A stretch of 64,000 nt of DNA from an uncultured Prevotella sp. Its GTDB lineage: Bacteria > Bacteroidota > Bacteroidia > Bacteroidales > Bacteroidaceae. Below the pieces are notes generated by a model, which did no database searches, was not told the origin of the DNA, and saw only the letters and a list, made by a program, of their open reading frames with translations. Both the position numbers and the translations under genes were made by a program. The stretch covers positions 117,899 through 181,898 of the forward strand of contig URCI01000001.1 of assembly GCA_900546345.1 (NCBI GenBank), given 5' to 3'. Below, piece after piece: positions 1 to 7,333 of the stretch (its first letter is position 1; each line of letters starts with the position of its first letter).

Positions 1-1141
1 CAACCACCCCGAAGCAGAACCGATGATCATCGGTGACCGCTTCCTGGTGAAGATCAACACCAACATCGGCAATTCGGCGCTCTCGTCCAACCTCGAGGAA
101 GAAGTGGAGAAAGCAGTCTGGAGCTGTAAATGGGGAGGGGACACACTGATGGACCTCTCCACAGGAAGTCATATCCACGAGACACGTGAGCACATCCTGC
201 GCAACTGTCCCGTACCTGTGGGAACGGTGCCGCTCTACCAAGCCTTTGAGAAAGTCCATGAGAAGATTGCCGACTTGTCATGGGAGGTATACCGCGACAC
301 ACTCGTGGAACAGTGTGAGCAGGGAGTAGATTACTTCACCATCCACTGCGGCATACGGCTGCAAAACGTGCACTATGCGCTCGACCGTCTCACGGGTATG
401 GTCAGCCGTGGCGGAAGTATCATCTCATCGTGGTGTACGCTGCACCAAGAGGAAAGCTTTCTCTATACCCATTTCGACGACATCTGCGACATCTGCCGAC
501 AGTATGACGTGGCGATATCCCTCGGTGACGGACTGCGTCCGGGATCGATCCACGATGCCAACGACCGTGCACAGTTCGCTGAACTCGACACGATGGGCGA
601 ACTCGTACAACGGGCTTGGGACAAGGACGTGCAGGTGTTTATCGAAGGCCCAGGCCATGTACCACTCCATAAGATCAAGGAGAACGTCGTCCGCGAACAG
701 GAAAAATGCCACCATGCGCCGTTCTATACACTCGGTCCGTTGGTCACCGACATAGCGCCAGGCTATGATCACATCACGAGCGCCATCGGAGCAGCGCTCA
801 TCGGTTGGTGCGGCACATCGATGCTCTGCTATGTGACACCCAAAGAGCATCTGGCCCTACCCGATCTCGAGGACGTGCGCAACGGCATCATCGCCTACAA
901 GATCGCAGCCCACGCTGCCGACATCGCCAAAGGACATCCCGGGGCAACGGTGCGCGACGATGCTTTGTCACGTGCCCGCTATGACTTCCGATGGATCGAC
1001 CAGTTCGATCTAAGCCTTGATCCGGAACGAGCACAGGCGATCTATCGGGCGGCCAATCCACGCCAAGGCAGGTTCTGCACCATGTGTGGCCCCAACTACT
1101 GCGCGGCACGCATCAGCCACGACCTCTGCGACATACAGTAG
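1..1141 (+). CDS. thiC: Phosphomethylpyrimidine synthase ThiC, 3' part
   Basis: Radical-SAM enzyme of thiamine synthesis that turns aminoimidazole ribotide into hydroxymethylpyrimidine phosphate. The reading frame is open from the first bases of the window (NHPEAEP precedes the first Met), so the 5' end lies outside; about 379 residues are present. Visible ThiC blocks: MIIG..FLVKIN.NIGNSA, MDLSTG, RNCPVPVGTVP, SWC..H..E, EGPGHVP, PLVTDIAPGYDHITSAIGAA and, near the C-terminus, the cluster-binding CTMCGPNYC (nt 1076-1102). It is followed by thi4 and a ThiE/TenI gene, a thiamine operon. Any TPP riboswitch would lie upstream of the window. The family call is secure. Confidence 0.97.
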   Translation, partial: NHPEAEPMIIGDRFLVKINTNIGNSALSSNLEEEVEKAVWSCKWGGDTLMDLSTGSHIHETREHILRNCPVPVGTVPLYQAFEKVHEKIADLSWEVYRDTLVEQCEQGVDYFTIHCGIRLQNVHYALDRLTGMVSRGGSIISSWCTLHQEESFLYTHFDDICDICRQYDVAISLGDGLRPGSIHDANDRAQFAELDTMGELVQRAWDKDVQVFIEGPGHVPLHKIKENVVREQEKCHHAPFYTLGPLVTDIAPGYDHITSAIGAALIGWCGTSMLCYVTPKEHLALPDLEDVRNGIIAYKIAAHAADIAKGHPGATVRDDALSRARYDFRWIDQFDLSLDPERAQAIYRAANPRQGRFCTMCGPNYCAARISHDLCDIQ

Positions 1142-1153
1142 CATCAAGACAGT

Positions 1154-1210
1154 CCCTGCCCTTGCCGGACGTTACGCCCTGCCCTTGACTAGTCTTGTGC
1201 CCTGCCCTTG
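1154..1210 (+). repeat. Three 11-bp direct repeats at a 23-bp period
   Basis: CCCTGCCCTTG occurs exactly at 1154-1164, 1177-1187 and 1200-1210, so each copy starts 23 bp after the previous one; the 12 bases between copies differ. The array lies between thiC and thi4 and is followed by a 9-bp hairpin (1226-1246). It could be a protein-binding array or the relic of a short tandem duplication. Confidence 0.85.
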
Positions 1211-1225
1211 TTGCTCGGTTCTGTA

Positions 1226-1246
1226 GGATGCTGCTTTGCAGCATCC
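1226..1246 (+). other. 9-bp hairpin upstream of thi4
   Basis: GGATGCTGC (1226-1234) and GCAGCATCC (1238-1246) pair perfectly around a TTT loop. No U-tract follows (CCCC instead), so it is unlikely to be an intrinsic terminator. It lies about 40 nt upstream of the thi4 start and may act in mRNA processing or stability. Confidence 0.6.
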
Positions 1247-1287
1247 CCCCTCGAAGAATTATACAACCATCCATAAAAACAACTGTT

Positions 1288-2058
1288 ATGATTGAGACAC
1301 AAATCTCTAAAGGCATTATCCAGACCTATTTCAGCAAACTGGAGAAAAATCTCACGCTCGACGTGGCCATTGTAGGTGGTGGCCCCTCGGGTATCGTTGC
1401 CGCCTACTACCTTGCGAAAGCCGGGCTCAGAGTAGCGCTCTTCGACCGCAAACTATCCCCGGGCGGCGGCATGTGGGGCGGTGCGATGATGTTCAACCAA
1501 GTGGTCATCCAGGAAGAGGCGATGGACATCATCCGCGAATTTGATATCCGTTACAAGCCCTTTGAGGAACAACTCTATACCGTCGACTCCATCGAGAGCA
1601 CCTCATCACTGCTCTATCATGCCGTTCATGCCGGTGCCACCCTGTTCAATTGCTACTCAGTGGAGGATGTCATCTTCAAGGAGGAGAAGGTCAGCGGTGT
1701 GGTGGTCAACTGGACCCCAGTGCTGCGCGAAGGGCTCCATGTCGACCCGCTCAACGTCATGGCCAAGTTTGTCATCGACGGCACAGGTCATGACAGCGAG
1801 ATCAGCAAAGTGGTGGCCCGAAAGAACGGCATCCGTCTCGACACGCCTACCGGCGCCGTTGCCGGAGAACGTTCCCTGGACGTGGTGGAAGGAGAGCGCG
1901 CTGTCGTAGAGGGCACCAAGGAGATCTATCCCGGTCTTTATGTCTGCGGCATGGCTTCTTCCGCCGTGTCGGGTACTCCACGCATGGGACCGATCTTTGG
2001 CGGCATGCTCATGTCGGGCAAGAAAGTGGCTGACATGATCATCAGCCGCCTTAAATGA
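1288..2058 (+). CDS. thi4: Thiamine thiazole synthase, Thi4 family, sulfide-using type
   Basis: 256-residue FAD/NAD-binding protein that makes the thiazole half of thiamine from NAD, glycine and a sulfur donor. The dinucleotide fold GGGPSG lies at residues 30-35; LSPGGGMWGGAMMFN and the C-terminal SAVSGTPRMGPIFGGM are family blocks. At the position where yeast Thi4 uses a sacrificial cysteine this protein has His151 (LHVDP), as in archaeal sulfide-dependent enzymes, so I infer a true multi-turnover enzyme using free sulfide, fitting an anaerobe. Start set at ATG 1288 (MIETQISK); the longer upstream frame runs through repeat-rich intergenic sequence. It replaces the ThiG/ThiH route, of which no gene is seen here. 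Confidence 0.9.
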   Translation: MIETQISKGIIQTYFSKLEKNLTLDVAIVGGGPSGIVAAYYLAKAGLRVALFDRKLSPGGGMWGGAMMFNQVVIQEEAMDIIREFDIRYKPFEEQLYTVDSIESTSSLLYHAVHAGATLFNCYSVEDVIFKEEKVSGVVVNWTPVLREGLHVDPLNVMAKFVIDGTGHDSEISKVVARKNGIRLDTPTGAVAGERSLDVVEGERAVVEGTKEIYPGLYVCGMASSAVSGTPRMGPIFGGMLMSGKKVADMIISRLK

Positions 2059-2071
2059 TCTTGAGAAAAAA

Positions 2072-2168
2072 TAAGCCCTTTGGCCGGTAGGGGACGCACA
2101 CCTTAATAGATATAATATACGCACTACTCCTATATATAATAAGGTGTCCCCTACTCGGCCAAAAGGCT
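2072..2168. repeat. Long imperfect inverted repeat between thi4 and the ThiE gene
   Basis: The left arm (about 2072-2110) and right arm (about 2130-2168) are reverse complements over roughly 35 nt with small bulges: AAGCC.TTTGGCCG, TAGGGGAC and CACCTTA pair with TAAGGTG, GTCCCCTA and CGGCC..AAGGCTT, around an AT-rich loop. The right arm contains the dispersed motif TCCTATATATAATAAGGTGT (2128-2147). As RNA it would be a strong stem-loop within the thiamine transcript. No insertion-sequence gene is associated. Confidence 0.8.
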
Positions 2169-2208
2169 TTTCGACAATTTGGAAAGAAGAACTCCACAAC
2201 AACGAACT

Positions 2209-2811
2209 ATGCGATTGATTGCTATCACCTTGCCGGAGATGACTCCAGGAGAAGACAGACGCATCGCTGCACTGCTCAGTGGCGATGAGTTTTGGCGGGT
2301 GCATGTGCGCAAACCCGAGGCATCGGCCGATGACCTACGGCATTTGCTGGACAGTCTGCCAGCCTGGTGCCTTCCCAGGCTCGTGCTCCACGACCATTTC
2401 GAACTGTGCCGCGAGTATGGCATCGGTGGTCTCCATCTCAACCATCGCAATCCTGATCTGCCACCCGCCTTGCAGCAGACGAGACGCTTCCGCAATGATC
2501 TGAAGGATGCGGCACTGCCTTTTCCTCGTCTCACGCTGTCGTGTTCCTGCCACTCACTTGACGAAGTGCAAGCACGAAAGCCACAAATGAATTATCTCTT
2601 TCTCAGCCCTGTCTTTGACAGCATCTCCAAACAAGGCTATCATGCACGGTTTTCGACTGACATGTTGCGGCGGGCTGCCGCTGCAGGCATCATCGACGAC
2701 AAGGTCTTTGCCCTCGGTGGTGTCACGTTGGCAAAGGTGCCTCTCTTAAGGTCTATTGGGTTCGGTGGTGCCGCTATGCTGGGAGCTGTGTGGCAGGGAC
2801 AACAGCGATAG
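2209..2811 (+). CDS. Thiamine-phosphate synthase / TenI-like protein
   Basis: 200-residue TIM-barrel protein of the ThiE/TenI family, which joins pyrimidine and thiazole phosphates or tautomerises thiazole. Family landmarks, all somewhat degenerate: HVRKPEAS (for QLR.K), GLHLNHRN (for GVHLGQ.D), CSCHSLDEV (for G.S.H), LFLSPVFDSISKQGY (for GPVF.T.TK) and the C-terminal ALGGV...IGFGGAAMLGAVW phosphate-binding end. Start at ATG 2209 (MRLIAITLP) is preferred to the in-frame ATG at 2179, which lies next to the hairpin arm. Position after thiC and thi4 supports a thiamine role; which of the two reactions it performs cannot be decided from sequence. Confidence 0.8.
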   Translation: MRLIAITLPEMTPGEDRRIAALLSGDEFWRVHVRKPEASADDLRHLLDSLPAWCLPRLVLHDHFELCREYGIGGLHLNHRNPDLPPALQQTRRFRNDLKDAALPFPRLTLSCSCHSLDEVQARKPQMNYLFLSPVFDSISKQGYHARFSTDMLRRAAAAGIIDDKVFALGGVTLAKVPLLRSIGFGGAAMLGAVWQGQQR

Positions 2812-2823
2812 GGCGGTTCCTGT

Positions 2824-3519
2824 CTATTGGATCAGTTGCTCCATTGCCCACACAAAGCCTTTTGCCGTGCGTTGGCCGTTGTCCTGGAAATGATTACCAG
2901 GATTCCATTCAAGGATGTTGGGCACCTGTCTATCATCCAAAAGCTGTTGTTGACGGCGGATAGCCGTGCCGATGGTTGTCAGAATAGGTGTCCGGGAATG
3001 CTCCTCACGATCACCGAGGCTGAGGTAGAAAGCATGCGAATACGGTTTGTGACCGGCTGCATAATCGAGCCACCCCTGAAACCAGACTGATGGCGAGGCG
3101 GCCACAACCGCATCGAAGGGCTGATCAGCCTGATAGCCTGTCCACAACGCGAAAAGACCGGCAAGGGAATATCCGCCAATGACCACCTTCAGCGGAGTTT
3201 CTCCGGACGGGACGAGACGCCGCTGCTCTTCATCGGCAATCTCTTTGAGCATGTCGAGTGTCTGACTTGCGCCCTTACCAAACGGCATTTTCCCGAAAAC
3301 GGGCGGAGCAGGCCAGGGAGAAAGCTCGTCAAACCAGCGGTCGATAGGGACGGCTACCAAGCAATAGCTCACCGTACTGTGGCCGGTGATCCACGCGATC
3401 TCTGTGTCCAACTCTTCAAGGTCGTGTCCATCGACAGGTTGCAACAGAATCACGCGAGGCTGTCCGTCGCTTTGGAAAACCGTGCATGGCCGGTTATAGA
3501 TCAATAATTGCTGTTTCAT
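2824..3519 (-). CDS. Alpha/beta-hydrolase, esterase family
   Basis: 231-residue cytoplasmic hydrolase with no signal peptide. The nucleophile elbow GGYSLAG puts the catalytic Ser at residue 118; His210 (NPGNHF) and Asp170 (LGDREE) are plausible triad partners, as in the esterase D/enterochelin-esterase-like fold. The gene converges with the thiamine operon (12 nt gap) and is divergent from the HAD gene. Its -7 box is at 3539-3546. Substrate unknown. Confidence 0.75.
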   Translation of the reverse strand: MKQQLLIYNRPCTVFQSDGQPRVILLQPVDGHDLEELDTEIAWITGHSTVSYCLVAVPIDRWFDELSPWPAPPVFGKMPFGKGASQTLDMLKEIADEEQRRLVPSGETPLKVVIGGYSLAGLFALWTGYQADQPFDAVVAASPSVWFQGWLDYAAGHKPYSHAFYLSLGDREEHSRTPILTTIGTAIRRQQQLLDDRQVPNILEWNPGNHFQDNGQRTAKGFVWAMEQLIQ

Positions 3520-3538
3520 CTTTGTCTGTTTTTAGGGA

Positions 3539-3546
3539 CAAAGATA
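3539..3546 (-). promoter_or_regulatory. -7 box of the esterase gene
   Basis: TATCTTTG on the minus strand, matching the Bacteroidota TAnnTTTG consensus, about 20 nt upstream of the esterase start and divergent from the HAD promoter at 3599. Confidence 0.65.
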
Positions 3547-3598
3547 CAAAAAATCGAAGAATAATTGTTAAGCCCAACGCAAATACCTACTTTTTATC

Positions 3599-3606
3599 TA
3601 ACTTTG
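3599..3606 (+). promoter_or_regulatory. -7 box of the HAD phosphatase gene
   Basis: TAACTTTG matches the TAnnTTTG consensus; the start codon is 67 nt downstream. Confidence 0.65.
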
Positions 3607-3673
3607 CAAAACAGAAGCCCGTTCTGAACACCTAGAGGACGGGAATGTGGAACTTAACTATTTTCTTTCTGAG

Positions 3674-4282
3674 ATGACAGACAAAAACATCATATTCGAT
3701 TTGGGCAATGTACTCGTCAAACTCGATGAGGGCGCCACGATGCGTGCGTTTGAGAACTTAGGGTGGCCCAAGAAGGATCACATCCGAGAGTATACCGAAG
3801 GACTGCAACTCTTTCAGGCGATGGGTATCGGGGCCATGAGCAATCAAGCCTTTTTTGATGCTGTGCGCCAGATGACCCATCGTCAGGTGAGCGATCAACA
3901 GATCACGGACGCTGCCAACGCCATGCTGCTGTATATCCCTGATGAGAAGAAACGCCAACTACTGCGACTGCGACAGGAAGGGCACCGGGTCTTTCTGCTG
4001 AGCAACACCATTGACCTGCACTGGCACTACTGCAAGGAGACCCTCTTTCCGATGGATAACTATGGCGTGGAAGACTATTTCGAGAAGACGTTCCTCTCGC
4101 AAGAAATGCACATGAAGAAGCCCGACGACAACATCTTCCAACAGGTCATCAAGGAGACCGGTATAGATCCTGCGGAGACGCTCTTCATCGATGACCTGGA
4201 AGTGAACTGCAACGCTGCGGAAAGAAACGGCATCCATACGTTCCAGAACAAGGACTTTGACGACTGGCTGACCCTGTTCTGA
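3674..4282 (+). CDS. HAD-family phosphatase, YihX type
   Basis: 202-residue HAD superfamily hydrolase. Motif I is FDLGNVLVKLD (the nucleophile Asp is followed by Gly where many HADs have the acid-base Asp), motif II LLSNT, motif III Lys in MKKPD and motif IV FIDD, the same pattern as E. coli YihX, an alpha-glucose-1-phosphate phosphatase. Start chosen at ATG 3674 (MTDKNIIFD), which places motif I at the N-terminus as in homologues; an in-frame ATG at 3647 would add nine residues. Sugar-phosphate dephosphorylation is likely, the exact substrate is not known. Confidence 0.85.
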   Translation: MTDKNIIFDLGNVLVKLDEGATMRAFENLGWPKKDHIREYTEGLQLFQAMGIGAMSNQAFFDAVRQMTHRQVSDQQITDAANAMLLYIPDEKKRQLLRLRQEGHRVFLLSNTIDLHWHYCKETLFPMDNYGVEDYFEKTFLSQEMHMKKPDDNIFQQVIKETGIDPAETLFIDDLEVNCNAAERNGIHTFQNKDFDDWLTLF

Positions 4283-4306
4283 AAACGATGATGATCTACA
4301 CCTATT

Positions 4307-4323
4307 TTATATAAATAAGGAGA
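4307..4323 (+). repeat. Copy of the dispersed AT-rich motif
   Basis: TTATATAAATAAGGAGA lies in the gap between two convergent genes and resembles copies near 2128, 16079, 22017, 26691, 42772 and 62198. Confidence 0.5.
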
Positions 4324-4334
4324 GGCAGAGGTGC

Positions 4335-5435
4335 TTACTGTTTCTGAATGTTCAGTACGAGGTATTCCGATTGTGTGCCGATACGGAACTTTGCTCCCCA
4401 GATGCCAAGTCCTGAGCTCACATAATACTGCGTTTTTCCTTTTCGCAACGGACCGAAGGCATCCTCATAGACGGCATCAGTGATCCAGCTGATGGGCCAT
4501 ACCTGCCCATGATGGGTATGCCCGGCAAACTCAAAGTCGATGCCATTCTTCTCAGCTTCCTCCAAGTGGTAAGGCTGATGGTCGAGTTCCAACAGGAAAC
4601 GACTTTTGTCCACGCCCTGCAGAATCTCGGCCAACGGCTTGCGATGGAGATTTGTACGGTCGTCACGGCCAACAACAGTGATGTTGCCAATTCCGTCAAG
4701 AAAGACAGCCTTGTCGCGCAGCACCATGATACCAGCCTCGCGACAGAACTGTAGATCGGCACTGATGCCTGTGTAGTAGTCGTGATTACCCAAGCAAGCG
4801 ATCACGGGGATGCCAAGGTTCCGGAATTCTTCGGCCATACGCTCCTCTGCTACCGGGCGGTAGCTGCCGTCGATGATGTCGCCACCAATGAGGATGGCGT
4901 CGGGAGTCTCGGCTTTGAGCATCATCAGCCAGCGATGCAGGTCGGCTCTGTTGTTGTGGTATCCAAGATGCAGGTCACTGACAAGGACGATCCTTAAGTT
5001 TTTATCGATCTTCTTGCTGGTCTTTACCGTCATCTCCACACGCTTCTTGTCATTGTAGTGATGATAAGCAAAGACGAACAATGCCGTCATCACGACTGCC
5101 AGCCCTATTGACAACCCTCCATTTCCCTTCAAGGCTGCGGACGGAATCACATGGCAAAGACGCAACATATCGAGCAGCAAGAAGGTGAGGAAGAGATAGA
5201 GCAGAATGATCAGCCAAGAGGTGCCCACCTCGTAAGCTGCCGTCGCCAGTCCCATAGGCCAATGGTTGATGGTGCCCGACATGGCGATGAAGAACGTGAA
5301 AAAAGCCAAGGCCATCAAGGCCACAACCGCTACACGGAGTGCAGGAATGGCAGGCAGGAGTTGCCACGTACGCCACGAGACATAAGCCTGGCCGGCAATG
5401 GGCAACAGAAGAAATATAAAAAAGACAAATCTCAT
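4335..5435 (-). CDS. Membrane-anchored calcineurin-like metallophosphoesterase
   Basis: 366 residues. The first ~125 hold four hydrophobic segments, followed by a cytoplasmic phosphoesterase domain with the full metal set: SDLHLG (153-158), GGDIID (184-189), GNHD (216-219) and GHTHHGQ near residue 305. This architecture matches the YkuE/YaeI-like family, some members of which act on UDP-diacylglucosamine or other lipid phosphates; a lipid or peptidoglycan-precursor substrate is an inference. The gene is convergent with the HAD gene; -7 box TAAATTTG at 5467-5474. Confidence 0.85.
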   Translation of the reverse strand: MRFVFFIFLLLPIAGQAYVSWRTWQLLPAIPALRVAVVALMALAFFTFFIAMSGTINHWPMGLATAAYEVGTSWLIILLYLFLTFLLLDMLRLCHVIPSAALKGNGGLSIGLAVVMTALFVFAYHHYNDKKRVEMTVKTSKKIDKNLRIVLVSDLHLGYHNNRADLHRWLMMLKAETPDAILIGGDIIDGSYRPVAEERMAEEFRNLGIPVIACLGNHDYYTGISADLQFCREAGIMVLRDKAVFLDGIGNITVVGRDDRTNLHRKPLAEILQGVDKSRFLLELDHQPYHLEEAEKNGIDFEFAGHTHHGQVWPISWITDAVYEDAFGPLRKGKTQYYVSSGLGIWGAKFRIGTQSEYLVLNIQKQ

Positions 5436-5466
5436 GTGTTGCTAACGATATCATGTGTTTCTTCTG

Positions 5467-5474
5467 CAAATTTA
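5467..5474 (-). promoter_or_regulatory. -7 box of the metallophosphoesterase gene
   Basis: TAAATTTG on the minus strand about 32 nt upstream of the start codon. Confidence 0.55.
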
Positions 5475-5632
5475 AAACTTTTCTCCCACTCTCACAAATA
5501 CTTACCTTCATTTCCACGATATTGGGCTGCGATGGCACAATTCGGGTAAGAGGAAAGGCTGTACCGTAACCAAATGGAACAAGTTGCGAAAAAACATTGA
5601 GCCATTGTGTTGCATATTTCAACAAAAAAGAC

Positions 5633-5640
5633 TATCTTTG
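5633..5640 (+). promoter_or_regulatory. -7 box of the dicarboxylate transporter gene
   Basis: TATCTTTG, about 49 nt upstream of the ATG at 5689. Confidence 0.65.
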
Positions 5641-5688
5641 CGTCAGATTCCTTTATCCTCGTACAAAAACTTTATAAACCTAAAAAAC

Positions 5689-7164
5689 ATGTCTATACTT
5701 ATGATCGTTGAGCTCCTCGTGGTGCTCGGGGCGCTGTGGATAGGTGCCCGCTATGGAAGTCTTGCTCTTGGAGCTATCTCCGGCATTGGTTTGGCTATTT
5801 TGGTTTTTGGTTTTCACCTTCGGCCCAGTACGCCTCCTACCGATGTCATCTATATCATCATCGCCGCCGTGACATGCGCAGGCATGTTGCAAGCCTCCGG
5901 TGGCATGGACTGGATGATACAGATTGCAGAAAGAATTCTGCGCAAGCATCCCGACCGCATCACGCTGCTGGCACCTTTAACTACCTTTTTTCTCACGGTG
6001 CTCGTCGGAACAGGACACGTGGTCTACACGCTCATGCCGATCATCTGTGACATTGCACTGAAGAAAGGCATCCGTCCGGAACGACCTTGCAGCATTGCCA
6101 GCATCGCCTCACAGATTGGTATCACCTGCTCGCCTATTGCCGCTGCTGTAGTTGCCTTCTCGGCCATCTCGGCAGAAAATGGCTATCACATCAGCAACAT
6201 ACAGATCATCATGGTCACCATACCGGCCTGCATCTGCGGTATCTTTATGGCCGTTGCCTATAGTTGGCACCGAGGACTCGATCTGGACAAAGATCCCAAG
6301 TTCCAAGCCAAACTGAAAGACCCCGTTCAGCGCGCCTATATCTACGGCAACAATGCCACCGTTCTCGACAAGAAGATTGCACCCGAGAGCAAGCGTGCCG
6401 TCTATATCTTTCTGGCTGCCTTAGGCATCATCGTCTTGTTCTCTATTACCTCTATGTTTGGCCTCAATCTCTTGCCCAGCTTTGATCAAGTGGAAGTTGT
6501 CAGTGGCGGACCGGATCAGATCACACTGGCCAATGGGGTGACGGAGTCCGCCAAACAGCTGGCTAAGGCTGGCGTCGTGGTGGCAGGTGTCACACAAAAG
6601 GTATCGGAACCCATCACGATGAACATTGTCATCCAGATCACGATGATTGCTGCAGCAGCGCTAATGGTCATCTTCTGTAAAGCCAAACCGAAGCTCGCTG
6701 TCAGCGGTGCGGTATGGCAGAGCGGTATGGTGGCCGTCGTCGCCATCTATGGTATCGCCTGGATGGCCAACACCTATTTCGACAACTACAAGCCCGAGAT
6801 GCAGGCTATGCTGACCAATTTGGTCACTGCTTATCCCTGGACGATCGCCATTGCTTTCTTCCTTGTCTCCGTACTTATCAACAGCCAAGGTGCTGTCGTG
6901 GTGTCCATGCTTCCGCTGGCCTATTCACTCGGCATCGACGGTTGGGTGCTCTTGGGCGTGATGCCTTCGGTCTATGGCTATTTCTTCATCCCCAACTATC
7001 CTTCCGACATTGCCACAGTCAACTTCGACCGCTCCGGAACCACGGTCATTGGCAAATATCTCTTCAACCACTCCTTTATGATCCCCGGCCTCATCCATGT
7101 CATTACTGCGACAATTGTCGGATACTTAGTGGCTTATCTCTTCCACAATTTTGGCATCATCTAA
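5689..7164 (+). CDS. dcuB: Anaerobic C4-dicarboxylate transporter, DcuA/DcuB family
   Basis: 491-residue inner-membrane carrier with about 11-12 hydrophobic segments. N-terminal block ARYGSLALGAISGIGLAILVFGFHLRPSTPP, then GTGHVVYTLMPIICDIA and IGITCSPIAAAVVAFSA, are characteristic of Dcu proteins, which exchange fumarate or aspartate for succinate during fumarate respiration. Start at ATG 5689; the longer frame from 5584 would include the promoter and is rejected. Single-gene unit: own -7 box at 5633 and a strong terminator at 7235. DcuA versus DcuB cannot be settled from sequence alone. Confidence 0.9.
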   Translation: MSILMIVELLVVLGALWIGARYGSLALGAISGIGLAILVFGFHLRPSTPPTDVIYIIIAAVTCAGMLQASGGMDWMIQIAERILRKHPDRITLLAPLTTFFLTVLVGTGHVVYTLMPIICDIALKKGIRPERPCSIASIASQIGITCSPIAAAVVAFSAISAENGYHISNIQIIMVTIPACICGIFMAVAYSWHRGLDLDKDPKFQAKLKDPVQRAYIYGNNATVLDKKIAPESKRAVYIFLAALGIIVLFSITSMFGLNLLPSFDQVEVVSGGPDQITLANGVTESAKQLAKAGVVVAGVTQKVSEPITMNIVIQITMIAAAALMVIFCKAKPKLAVSGAVWQSGMVAVVAIYGIAWMANTYFDNYKPEMQAMLTNLVTAYPWTIAIAFFLVSVLINSQGAVVVSMLPLAYSLGIDGWVLLGVMPSVYGYFFIPNYPSDIATVNFDRSGTTVIGKYLFNHSFMIPGLIHVITATIVGYLVAYLFHNFGII

Positions 7165-7234
7165 GTCAGACACGACATCATCTGTTACTGGCCGAGACTG
7201 ACGAGTGACAAAAACAGGCCGATGGCAAGAACAC

Positions 7235-7269
7235 AAAAGAGGTTCGGCAGTTAGTGCCGAACCTCTTTT
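7235..7269. terminator. Bidirectional terminator hairpin
   Basis: Perfect 15-bp stem, AAAAGAGGTTCGGCA (7235-7249) with TGCCGAACCTCTTTT (7255-7269), loop GTTAG. A and T runs at the outer ends suit termination on both strands, serving dcuB (+) and the AAA-ATPase gene (-). Confidence 0.85.
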
Positions 7270-7333
7270 GCGTTGATATGCAGAATATTACTAAAGTCTG
7301 AATTGGTTGCTTGTATGCGATGAACGTAAGAAA

